Source of the DNA: Chromera velia
Lineage: Eukaryota; Sar; Chromeraceae
Direction of reading: 5' to 3'
DNA: 14,502 nucleotides
NCBI GenBank assembly: GCA_018398765.1
Contig: JAHBMJ010001258.1
Span: forward strand, 18,415-32,916
Each line of letters starts with the position of its first letter. The stretch's first letter is position 1. A program made the position numbers and the translations under genes. The notes under the pieces were generated by a model. The model ran no database searches, was not told where the DNA came from, and saw nothing but the letters and a program-made list of their open reading frames with translations. Positions 7,507 to 14,502 of this stretch are shown one piece after another.

Positions 7507-10500
7507 TTCCCCCCCCCTCTCCTCTGTGTGTGTGTGTGTGGGTGTATCGATGTGTGCCTGCCTGTCTTTGCGTCAGGCTCTAGCTCATAAGGGAGGGGGG
7601 GAGGAAGGGGCCCTTATGTGTGCCGCACTGGGTTTTGTGTGGGCCTGTCGGTGTCCCTTTCCATCCATGCGTGCATGTGCTGGACGGACTCTCGAGAGCA
7701 TGGTCGACAGCTGCCGCGCCGGACTTCCCACCGCACGCATGGACGGCCGTTTGTGACCTACCTGTGGAACTGGGTAGGCAGAGGGACAGGCGTTCTGCTC
7801 TGTCAACGAGATGTGGCAACAATGGTCGGTGTGTGTTGTATCTTTTTTCTTACCTTCGTGCCTGTCTGTTTCCATCTCGTTGTTTGTGCATGTCATTTTG
7901 TGTCCCTCTAGCTTTCTTTTTCGCTGCCTCTCTGCTGATGTTAATTCTTTCCTTTTTCTCTCTTCTCTCCTGTCTTTCCCTGCTTGTGTGAATCTCTCTG
8001 CTTGAGTATCTTTTTTTTTCTTTGCGTCAGAAGCGAATGAAGTGCATTTGTTCTGCTCTCTGTTTTTCTTCTTTCATCCCGTGTTCCTTCTCCTCCCGGT
8101 CTTTCTCGCTTGCAGGGACAGCGAATGTCTGTGGGTGGGCTCTCCTCTCTCCGATCCCAGTCCCTGGTGGTGGTACGCCGATTTCAACGAGGTCCAGACG
8201 GGAGTCACGTACACGTGGGGGCTCCTGCCTGCATGCCTCTCCGTATATGTTTCTGTCTCATACATCCTGATACGGTGCGTCGTGCATGCACGGTTTTGTG
8301 CCCGCCTGCCTGCCTGCCTGCCTGCCTGTACGGTTGTACCTGCCTGCCAGCCTGCCAGCTTGCTGCCGTAAGGGTGAACCCCAAGAGAAAAGAATTAATG
8401 CAACGCTCACTGCGCGTTCGTAGACGTTCTTGTCCGTTTGCCACTCTTCTTTCGTTACATGTTCATGTGGGAGGGTGCCACAAGGTGTACGCTCTCTCCC
8501 CCCTCTCTCTCTTTTTTTTTCTGTGTCTGAATGTGTGTGTGTATAGGGGTGTCTGCATATTATATTGAAATGTCGTCTGTTTACCTCGCTCTCTCTGTGT
8601 CTGTTCCTCCGCACCGCCGTTCGTTTCTCTTATCACTGTAGCATCTCGTCACATCGATCCCAGTTAGAAGCCTCGATCGGAACTGCGCAAAGTGAAACAA
8701 AAAAAAAGGCTCCGAGGAAAGGGGACAAAAACGGATGTACTCTCAAAAAAGCATACGGGGCAGTCAGTCCGTGGGGGCAGAAGGGCCTAGAGCTGCATTT
8801 TGTGTTTCTCTATGGGGGGTCGGAGAAGGGTTGATTGGCCGTTTCCAAAGGCAGTTCTGCCGATCTCTCTTTCAATTTTGGCTCGATCACGCGTAGCCAG
8901 GACACAAGTCGCATGCCAGCAGACATCTCAAGACGGTCAGCCGGAGCGCTGCGGTAGTGTTAGAAGCTGAAAGAGATCAGATCCACCCGTAGAGAGAGAC
9001 GTTTGGAGATCCCCTCTACCTTCATTCGGGTGGAGCTGTTCCCTGAATCCTGATAAGCCATATGTGGTTGTGCCGGCGGCTAGGCCGGTGACGGGCGATT
9101 TAGGAAGTATTGATCGATATCGGTCCTTCCTGTCTCGGTCCTCTCAAAGCGAAGAAACAGATGGCAGGAAGTGGTCTGGTCTTTTGCCGTCTCTCTTTTT
9201 CCCTCTCTCTCTCTCTCTTCCTCCCCCCTCTCCTCTGTGTATGTGTGTGGGTGTGTCGATGTGTGCCTACCTGTCTTTGCGTCAGGCTCTAGCTCATAAG
9301 GGAGGGGGGGAGGAAGGGGCCCTTGTGTGTGCCGGACTGGGTTTTGTGTGGGCCTGTCGGTGTCCCTTTCCATCCATGCATGCATGTGCTGGACGGACTC
9401 TCGAGAGCATGGTCGACGGCTGCCGCGCCGGGCTTCCCACCGCACGCATGGACGGCCGTTTGTGACCTACCTGTGGAACTGGGTAGGCAGAGGGACAGGC
9501 GTTCTGCTCTGTCAACGAGATGTGGCAACGAATGGTCGGTGTGTGTTGTATCTTTTTTTTTGCCTTCGTGCCTGTCTGTTTCCATCTCGTTGTTTGTGCA
9601 TGTCATTTCATGTCCCTCTAGCTTTCTTTTTTGCTGCCTCTCTGCTGATGTTAATTCTTTCCTTTTTCTCTCTTCTCTCCTGTCTTCCCCCGCGTGTGTG
9701 AATCTCTCTGCTTGAGTGTCTTTTTTTTTTTTTTTTCTTTGCGTCAGAAGCGAATGAAGTGCGTTTGTTCTGCTCTCTGTTTTTCTTCTTTCATCCCGTG
9801 TTCCTTCTCCTCCCGGTCTTTCTCGCTTGCAGGGACAGCGGATGTCTGTAGGTGGGCTCTCCTCTCTCCGATCCCAGTCCCTAGTGGTGGTGCGCCAATT
9901 TCAACGAGGTCCAGACGGGAGTCACGTACACATGGGGGCTCCTGCCTGCGTGCCTCTCCATACGTGTTTCTGTCTCATACATCCTGATACGGTGCGTTGT
10001 ACGTGCACGGTTTTGTACCCGCCCGCCTGCCTGCCTGTACGGCTGTACCTGCCTGCCAGCCTGCCAGCTTGCCGCCGTAAGGGTGAACCCTAAAGAAAAA
10101 AGAATTAATGCAACGCTCACTGCGCGTTCGTAGACGTTCTTGTCCGTTTGCCACTCTTCTTTCGTTACATATTCATGTGGGAGGGTGCCACAAGGTGTAC
10201 GCTCTCTCCCCTCTCTTTCTTTTTTTTTCTGTGTCTGAATGTGTGTGTGTGTAGGGGTGTCTGCGTGTTATATTGAAATGTCGTCTGTTTACCTCGCTCT
10301 CTCTGTGTCTGTTCCTCCACACCGCCGTTCGTTTCTCTTATCACTGCAGCATCTCGTCACATCGATCCCAGTTAGAAGCCTCGATCGGAACTGCGCGAAG
10401 TGAAACAAAAAAAAAAGCTCCGAGGAAAGGGGACAAAAACGGATGTGCTCTCAAAAAAGCAGACGGGGCAGTCAGTCCGTGGGGGCAGAAAGGCTTAGAG

Positions 10501-10902
10501 CTCCATTTTGTGTTTCTCTATGGGGGGTCGGAGAAGGGCTGATTGGCCGTTTCCAAAGGCAGTTCGGCATCTCTCTTTCGATTTTGGCTCGATCACGCGT
10601 AGCCAGGATACAAGTCGCATGCCAGCAGACATCTCGAGACGGTCAGCCGGAGCGCTACGGTAGTGTTGGAAGCTGGAAAAGATCAGATCCGCCCGTGGAG
10701 AGAGACGTTTGGGGATCCCCTCTACCTTCATTCGGGTAGAGCTGTTCCCTGAATCCTCATAAGCCATATGTGGTTGTGCCGGCGGCTAGGCCGGTAACGG
10801 GCGATTCAGGAAGTATTGATCGATATCGGTCCTTCCTGTCTCGGTCTTCTCAAAGCGAAGAAACAGATGGCAGGAAGTGGTCTGGTCTTTTTCCGTCTCT
10901 CT

Positions 10903-10933
<31 letters not shown>

Positions 10934-12692
10934 TTCCCCCCCCCTCTCCTCTTTGTGTGTATGTGTGACATCAACAGGGCCAGTGGGGCATCGGGTGAGG
11001 GCCCTTTTGAGACCCGCAAAAGCGTTCAATACCGTTAGAGTGGCTAAGCGACCCGAGGCCGCCCTTCTGTTCCGTTTCAAGACAACACCAACAGACCGCC
11101 GCTAACGTAGGCCGCTGATTTCTTCCTCCACAACATGGGGTTCCTCTGGGGGGGCACTAAACATTCGGACGGGAAGGTCCAAGGATTTGGAGAAGCGAAC
11201 AACATAGAGATCGAAAATACAGCCAGAGCCAAGGTTGGAGGGACAGGTGTTGGGGGCAACGAAAGGTGGAATTTTGCCAGTCCGGCTGAGGCCAACAACT
11301 TTCTGCAGTTCTTCAAGTGCTACAGCCATACAATCCGCCGCCTGGTGAAGAACAACAACGGAGCCCTTGGTAACCCCACCGCATGCGGCTCCGGGTAGGT
11401 CAATGAAAAGCCTCAGTGTGTCACCACCTGAGTGGTCTTTCTTCCCTTTCTACTCGACTGCCTGCGCGCTCGTTGGCGTTTTTTTGTCCTCTTGCATTCA
11501 CATCGCTCCATACATGGTGTCGCGACATTCTCGTTGCGTATCTGACTTCAGTTCCTTTAAGGCACAAGTAAAAGCAATCAAACCCGTTTTTCCTTTTGTC
11601 GACAGAATTGTCCTCATGCATGCGTCAGATGATTACACACATACCCCACCCCTCTATACACCCAAACATGGATCGCCACGCAAAGCTGTTCTCAATCAAT
11701 GAGTCCACGCTCGCAACCCAGCCTTGGTCTGTGAGCAGGACATAGAGAGCAGAAGGGGCCAGGGAATACACAGCGGAGCATTGCCCCATTTCGGCCCTTA
11801 TTCGCCACCTCAATTTTTCGCTCTCACCATGCACAACAAACTTCGTCATGGTCAGTGAAAGCAATTTGAAGTCTGTCCACGTTTTTGTGTCCTTGCTTCC
11901 TTGCGAATCTGTGTGCAGCTATACTCTGAAAAGACTCGACGGCAGCCTGATTTGATTGTAATGACCAACGTAGGAGGTACGTCCGGTTCGATCAAAAATT
12001 TTCTTTCTTTTCGGTGAGGTGCTGTGAGGAGGCAGAGATAGAGCATGGATCCGTGCTACTGATCTCGTTGACTGAGTCCTGGAGGTGTTTGGCTGACAGG
12101 TCTTTTGGAATTAGTGATTTGCGTGGATCCGTGCATCTCTTAGGATCCTCATTTATTTTTCTTTTTTCATGATAGATTTGGACTCGGATGCAGGGAGGCC
12201 TTCTGGTTGCGTCATCTTCAAGTGTGCACTGACGGCGCTTTTGTCCAACGGCTTCATTTCTCCCTGATCTCGAAGACGTTTGTCCCGATGGAGAAAGCAT
12301 GTGCAAGCAAATCCACACTGCACAAAAACGCATCGAGACACTTCTAGAGAGAACGTTTGCACGCAGAAGAAACGGAGAGGGAGAGAGTACGGTTTGTCCA
12401 TGAAGGCATTCGTGCAAAAAACTTTCTTTCTCTCTCTTTGCTGTGCCAGAGACGGAAGAGGGTCTCGGGGGTGAAAGCAGACAGAAAAAAAAATGAGAGG
12501 GAAGAAAAAGGCGAAAGGCAACGCACTCGTGTGAAAGTGACTGCATACACAGACAGTCATATCTCCGTCTTCTCTCATTCTTTTTCTGACCTTCCTCGTC
12601 TGTCCCTCTCAGGAGTGCATTTCACAAAGCGCATGGCACCGCCTGCATGGCCGCAATCAAGCCACCTGCCTGGACGCCTGCCCGGTCTTTGA
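5537..12692 (+). CDS. Spliced unrecognised protein gene with a giant repeat-filled intron
   Basis: Reconstructed exons are 5537-5624, 10978-10994, 11111-11369, 11606-11730, 11919-11976 and 12613-12692. All joins are phase-consistent (1, 0, 1, 0, 1), which is unlikely by chance for five joins. The predicted product is about 208 residues, starting MLGDRKNAQLVLQHFNAVGG and ending HLPGRLPGL. It has no visible signal peptide or membrane span. I do not recognise the family. The penultimate segment DLIVMTNVGGVHFTKRM looks like a pair of beta strands; a distant analogy to the last propeller blade of Nup155-type nucleoporins occurred to me but is weak. The exon-2/exon-3 area is the least certain. Two separate genes, the second starting at ATG 11135, are an alternative. 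Confidence 0.45.
6241..6286. other. Inverted repeat with 9-bp arms
   Basis: CCCCCCACT at 6241-6249 and AGTGGGGGG at 6278-6286 are exact reverse complements separated by 28 nt. The flanking GCTGCT/AAGCAG adds partial pairing with one bulge. It ends 42 bp before the left edge of the tandem array. The role is unknown; it could form a hairpin in the transcript. Confidence 0.6.
6589..6610 (+). repeat. (CTGC)n in array unit 1
   Basis: About five GCCT units; the homologous tracts are at 8304-8328 and 10025-10038 with different unit numbers. A polymorphic microsatellite nested in the large repeat. Confidence 0.85.
7481..7544 (+). repeat. (CT)n-C run-(GT)n composite in array unit 1
   Basis: CTCTCT tract, then a run of C, then GTGTGT. 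Equivalent composites are at 9203-9250 and 10909-10967 with other lengths. Such pyrimidine tracts resemble 3' splice-site tracts; the unit-3 one stands directly before the proposed acceptor. Confidence 0.85.
8042..9758 (+). repeat. Tandem array unit 2 (1,717 bp)
   Basis: Second full copy, very similar to unit 1 along its whole length, differing by scattered substitutions, short indels and microsatellite lengths. It has (CTGC)n at 8304-8328 (longest), shorter (CT)n at 9203-9219, and a longer T run (about 9721-9736) at its right end. It has private differences such as GTTCTGCCGATCTC in place of GTTCGGCATCTC of units 1 and 3, which breaks the minus-strand frame open there in the others. Confidence 0.9.
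9759..10967 (+). repeat. Tandem array unit 3, truncated (about 1,209 bp)
   Basis: Third copy; matches units 1 and 2 to within the (CT)n/(GT)n block and then departs at GTATGTGTG|ACATCAACAG. (CTGC)n is short here (10025-10038). The last ~0.5 kb of the unit is missing. The breakpoint lies 10 bp before the proposed 3' splice site at 10976-10977. Confidence 0.9.
10978..10994 (+). CDS. Proposed micro-exon 2 of the plus-strand gene
   Basis: Acceptor ATCAACAG|GG follows a very long pyrimidine tract. A donor CATCGG|GTGAGG after 17 nt gives phase 1 in and phase 0 out, matching exons 1 and 3 (GPVGHR). If the donor is skipped the frame stays open to TAA at 11103-11105, reading ALLRPAKAFNTVRVAKR then LLFRFKTTPTDRR, which has coding character. 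So the exon may be 10978-11105 with a stop in one isoform. The true structure is undecided. Confidence 0.35.
11111..11369 (+). CDS. Exon 3 of the plus-strand gene
   Basis: Open from CTAACGTAG|GCC with AADFFLHNMGFLWGG, and through GEANNIEIENTARAKVGG and FASPAEANNFLQFFKCYSH, to CCTTG|GTAACC in phase 1. The ATG at 11135-11137 has a good context (A at -3, G at +4), so this could be the first exon of a separate gene. The acceptor has a weak pyrimidine tract. A Gly/Asn-rich middle is followed by an amphipathic helix-like end (FLQFFKCYSHTIRRLVKNNN). If unspliced, it would stop nine codons later at TAG 11395. Confidence 0.6.
11606..11730 (+). CDS. Exon 4 of the plus-strand gene
   Basis: Acceptor CCTTTTGTCGACAG|AA with a good pyrimidine tract; donor TGGTCT|GTGAGC. 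Phase 1 in, phase 0 out. The peptide includes MDRHAKLFSINESTLATQPW. A minus-strand frame over 11625-11864 (MTKFVVHGESEKLRW and so on) also looks protein-like, but it has no phase-matched partners and I treat it as antisense. Confidence 0.5.
11919..11976 (+). CDS. Exon 5 of the plus-strand gene
   Basis: Acceptor TGTGTGCAG|CTA after a T/C-rich tract and donor GTAGGAG|GTACGT. Only this frame is open; the other two hit TGA. It encodes LYSEKTRRQPDLIVMTNVG, a charged turn followed by a hydrophobic strand. Phase 0 in, phase 1 out, fitting both neighbours. Confidence 0.6.
11977..12612 (+). other. Intron before the terminal exon
   Basis: From GTACGTCC to CCCTCTCAG, 636 nt. It has stops in all plus frames. 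It contains repeated GGATCCGTGC words (about 12046 and 12125). Long minus-strand frames here (12153-12578) are S/F-rich and have no splice partners. Confidence 0.45.
12613..12692 (+). CDS. Terminal exon of the plus-strand gene
   Basis: A strong acceptor, CGTCTGTCCCTCTCAG|GA, is followed in phase 1 by VHFTKRMAPPAWPQSS and then HLPGRLPGL, with a TGA stop at 12690-12692. It is short for a C-terminus but phase-consistent. A donor-like CCCG|GTCTTT just before the stop could instead extend the gene. A 143-codon minus-strand frame overlaps it (12575-13006). Confidence 0.5.
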
Positions 12693-13468
12693 AGAGAAGA
12701 AAGAAGTAACCAATCATTTGTCTTCTTTTGTTCTATGCCTTGTGCCTTGATCTCTTCCGCCCCTCGCCCTCTGTGTCCCGTGAATTCTCTGCCTTCATCG
12801 TCACCTCTGCTCCCCACACAAGCACACGCAGATTCCGACTTAAAATGGCTAAGGTCAGGCGATTGACGACTGAGGTTGTCAGAACGATGGTGTTTGGACG
12901 ACTGCTGGAGCTCAGACTTGCACCAATCATTTAGTTTGTCAGACCTAGTGTCAGACAGTCTTTGTTCTGCTCTCTCCCGAAACCTCCTGGAAGAATTTGC
13001 ATGCATTCATAGACCGCTGATTCATGAAAGATCTAGTGAAAGATCTGATGCATTTGCATGCAAAGATACTTACAGATTTCAGAGCGTGTCTCAGGCTTAA
13101 ACACTGTCTTTATATATAGTAGCATATGCGGCAATATTTCTATATATTGAAGTTATTATATTTTTTAATAGCCTTTTCATTGTTAAGGCCTACTTAGAGG
13201 GGTTGGCGCTAGTAAGTGCTTGCAGAAGTTCAAGGGTCTTCAGGGCTTGATGTCGCTGGAGCGATTCAGGTCGATCCTTAGTGACAGACTCGATCGATGT
13301 CAGGAGCATGGAGCTTTCTTGCGATTCAGTGATCAATCTGATTTCATAGTAGTCTTCCAAAAAGTCTTTCGGAAGTCTTTCATGTGATTTCGATCGAAAT
13401 GCGACAGGCTAAAATCTGTATAGTACAGGACGTTAACATCCCGTCTCTTTTCTTATTGATCCTTAAAA
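12693..13468. other. Intergenic, no supported gene
   Basis: No phase-consistent exon was found. TGCATGCA-like words occur at 12999-13007 and 13050-13062. Composition becomes AT-rich from about 13.1 kb (TTTATATATAGTAG). A short inverted word GATCGAAATGCG/CGATCGATG region near 13280-13400 was noted but not resolved. The 143-codon minus frame at 12575-13006 is treated as antisense chance. Confidence 0.4.
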
Positions 13469-13540
13469 GGCAGGTAGCGAGGATTGAACCTATGATCTTC
13501 TGTTTGTTAATGTTGTATATTAACCACTAGGTCATGAACG
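13469..13540 (-). ncRNA. tRNA-like block, probably a degenerate tRNA or SINE head
   Basis: On the minus strand it has an A-box-like TAGTGGTTAATA and a canonical-looking B box GGTTCAATCC, 29 nt apart. A TTTT Pol III-type stop follows about 20 nt after the B box. However, the acceptor, anticodon and T stems do not pair well. I therefore call it a degenerate tRNA or a tRNA-derived short interspersed element rather than a working tRNA. GTTAAT and ATTAAC inside it form a perfect 6-bp stem. Confidence 0.3.
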
Positions 13541-13635
13541 TAAGCGACACACACCATTTTCTTTTACTTAGCATGATTTTCGATTAAGTCAATTTATTTA
13601 ATTCTCATTTTCTTTCTAGTCACGCTTTGATAGCG

Positions 13636-13717
13636 TATAGCATTCGCCCCTTTCTAAGATCGAGATTCCACGCTCGATTCATACATGATGTAATCGTATA
13701 GCATTCGCTCCTTTCTA
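13636..13717 (+). repeat. Pair of short direct repeats (about 23 bp)
   Basis: CGTATAGCATTCGCCCCTTT near 13634 and CGTATAGCATTCGCTCCTTT near 13693 differ by one base and are about 59 bp apart. Between them lies a perfect 6-bp hairpin, ATCGAG (13659-13664) with CTCGAT (13673-13678). It could be a small tandem duplication or a target-site duplication around a short insert. Confidence 0.6.
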
Positions 13718-13753
13718 GGTAATTAATACTATATACAGTTTAGTACGGTCGTT

Positions 13754-13923
13754 AAAAAAAAAAAAAAAAAATTTAACATTCCTGATGCTTCACCGATTCT
13801 TAAGGTTATGTTTTTTTTTTTCTCTTTTCTCTTTTCTTTTTCTTTTTTTTTTTCTTTTTTTTTTTTGTACTTCAAGGACTGTTTCAGATCGTGTGTTCTT
13901 ATGACCATTCTTTTTTTTTTTTC
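13754..13923 (+). repeat. Poly-A run and poly-T/CTTTT tracts
   Basis: An A run at about 13754-13771, then T-rich tracts with CTTTT units at about 13809-13866 and 13910-13923. This AT-rich low-complexity block may mark the tail of a retroposed element or simple slippage. The Lys/Glu-rich minus-strand frame across it is a repeat translation. Confidence 0.8.
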
Positions 13924-14286
13924 AGTATCGCATGCATGTAGTAATATCGTAACGTACTCATAGACACTCTTGCACATTGGTTATGCGCATGCACACACCA
14001 TATACAATTCACGCACTGACACATAGACTTCACAGACTCATTGAACGGATAAATTGAGCTAAATTATGAGGGAAGCTGCACATTTAATCCAATCAACGAT
14101 CCATGCACCGCCGGAGCATCGCAGCACATCATCACAGAGCAACACTCAGAGCAACATCGCGACGCATGTTTCATCGTACCTCATCACAACGCATACATGC
14201 ATCATTGCAACACCTTAATTATGAGTGTGCGCGGCCCCGCAAAGCACTCGAGATCGCGCGACCGCGAGGGAGAAAAAAAAAAAAAT
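13924..14286. other. Intergenic, no supported gene
   Basis: Contains GCATGCATG words at about 13930 and 14205 and a CATC/GCAACA-rich stretch at 14100-14215 that looks like a very degenerate short repeat. An A-run at 14273-14285 directly borders the stop of the next gene. No splice-consistent exon was seen. Confidence 0.4.
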
Positions 14287-14502
14287 TCACTGTCCGGCGC
14301 GCCCAATTCTCTCCATCGTGACCTTCACCTTGGTCACCGCCCAGGTTCGAGAGTCCACTGGGTATCGGATGCATCTGTACGCGGGGTTCTTCCTCCTCTG
14401 AACTTTGCCCTCGATGCTCTCCACGAGTCTTTCTCTTCCCTTGATTACTCTCTTTGCTTTTTTCTGGGCCGCCACTTCCTCCTGTTTGACATCTTCCTGC
14501 TT
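14287..14502 (-). CDS. C-terminal exon of an unrecognised gene, open at the right edge
   Basis: Open from base 14502 for 71 codons to TGA at 14287-14289. It starts KQEDVKQEEVAAQKKAKRV, continues RERLVESIEGKVQRRKNPAY and ends TKVKVTMERIGRAGQ. It has a basic, helical first part and a compact beta-like end (RCIRYPVDSRTWAVTK). An AT run follows the stop. The true start and any splice site lie outside the window. It could be a ribosomal- or chromatin-type basic protein tail, but no signature supports a name. Confidence 0.5.
   Translation of the reverse strand, partial: KQEDVKQEEVAAQKKAKRVIKGRERLVESIEGKVQRRKNPAYRCIRYPVDSRTWAVTKVKVTMERIGRAGQ

Larger units (their letters stand above)
6329..8041 (+). 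repeat. Tandem array unit 1 (1,713 bp)
   Basis: First full copy of a direct repeat. It starts GTGCGTTTGTTCTGCTCTCT, and the next copies start at 8042 and 9759. The unit holds, in order: an acceptor-like TTTCTCGCTTGCAG (AG at 6400-6401), a (CTGC)n tract (6589-6610), an A-run, a conserved block near 7070-7340, (CT)n (about 7481-7508), (GT)n (7525-7544) and a long T-rich tail ending TCTTTGCGTCAGAAGCG. The flank left of 6329 does not match the tail of the unit, which fixes the left boundary. Confidence 0.9.
5625..10977 (+). other. Proposed 5.35-kb intron holding the tandem array
   Basis: Begins with GTAAGTG and ends ATCAACAG, with a (CT)n, C-run and (GT)n tract just upstream of the AG. 5625-6328 is unique sequence with stops in all frames; an acceptor-like TTATCTTTTCAG at about 5962 could start a small extra exon. 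From 6329 to 10967 it is the tandem array. Internal acceptor-like sites mean extra exons inside it cannot be excluded. Confidence 0.5.

Noticed and set aside
7068-10767. The tandem unit as a transposon with a transposase or reverse transcriptase
   Set aside because: No frame over about 130 codons, no recognisable transposase or RT motif, no terminal inverted repeats or target-site duplications at unit ends.
6329-10967. CRISPR-like array
   Set aside because: The repeats are directly adjacent 1.7-kb units without spacers, in eukaryotic intronic sequence.
11625-11864. 79-codon minus frame that looks protein-like (TDQGWVASVDSLIENSF)
   Set aside because: No phase-matched exons on minus, whereas the plus exons 11606-11730 and 11919-11976 fit their neighbours at both ends. 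Kept as an alternative only.
12153-12578. Minus-strand frames of 141 and 184 codons (11992-12578)
   Set aside because: Ser/Phe/Arg-rich, overlapping each other in different frames, with no splice continuity; fall in an intron of the plus-strand gene.
13469-13540. Functional tRNA gene
   Set aside because: A and B boxes are present but the acceptor, anticodon and T stems do not pair; listed only as tRNA-like.

Overview
This looks like intron-rich nuclear DNA from a protist. No open frame is longer than about 250 codons. Convincing coding blocks are short (17-570 nt) and bounded by GT/AG sites with matching phases. The non-coding DNA is full of microsatellites (GGAA, ACAG, CT, GT, CTGC). TGCATGCA-type words recur, as upstream of coccidian and related alveolate genes. 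My best guess is an alveolate, either a chromerid such as Chromera or a coccidian. This is inferred from style, because no protein here is recognised well enough to fix the lineage. No bacterial operon, rRNA, CRISPR array or virus was seen.

Layout. (1) 1-4919, minus: one multi-exon gene reading leftward from an ATG at 4919 and leaving the window at base 1. Exons were placed by joining phases by eye; the join across the 2.3-3.4 kb intron is unresolved. That intron holds about 0.5 kb of purine (GGAA)n. The protein is unrecognised. (2) About 4920-5536: a head-to-head intergenic region with an 18-bp TGCATGCA palindrome and a GC-rich patch, a likely divergent promoter. (3) 5537-12692, plus: a second spliced gene. 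Its first exon (5537-5624) is followed by a 5.35-kb intron almost filled by 2.7 direct tandem copies of a ~1.71-kb unit (6329-10967). The last copy stops 10 bp before the next 3' splice site and supplies its pyrimidine tract. Exons near 10978-10994, 11111-11369, 11606-11730, 11919-11976 and 12613-12692 then join in phase to a stop at 12690-12692, predicting about 208 residues. This protein is also unrecognised. An alternative reading of exon 2 (to 11105) gives a short block resembling the core strand of an MSP/VAP domain. (4) 12693-14286: no convincing gene. It is AT-rich from about 13.1 to 13.95 kb, with poly-A and poly-T runs, a tRNA-like block with Pol III A/B-box-like words, and a short duplication. 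(5) 14287-14502, minus: the last 71 codons and stop of another gene entering from the right.

No joint pathway can be inferred. The most interesting feature is the large tandem array inside one intron, each copy carrying its own splice-acceptor-like site in a phase compatible with the upstream exon.
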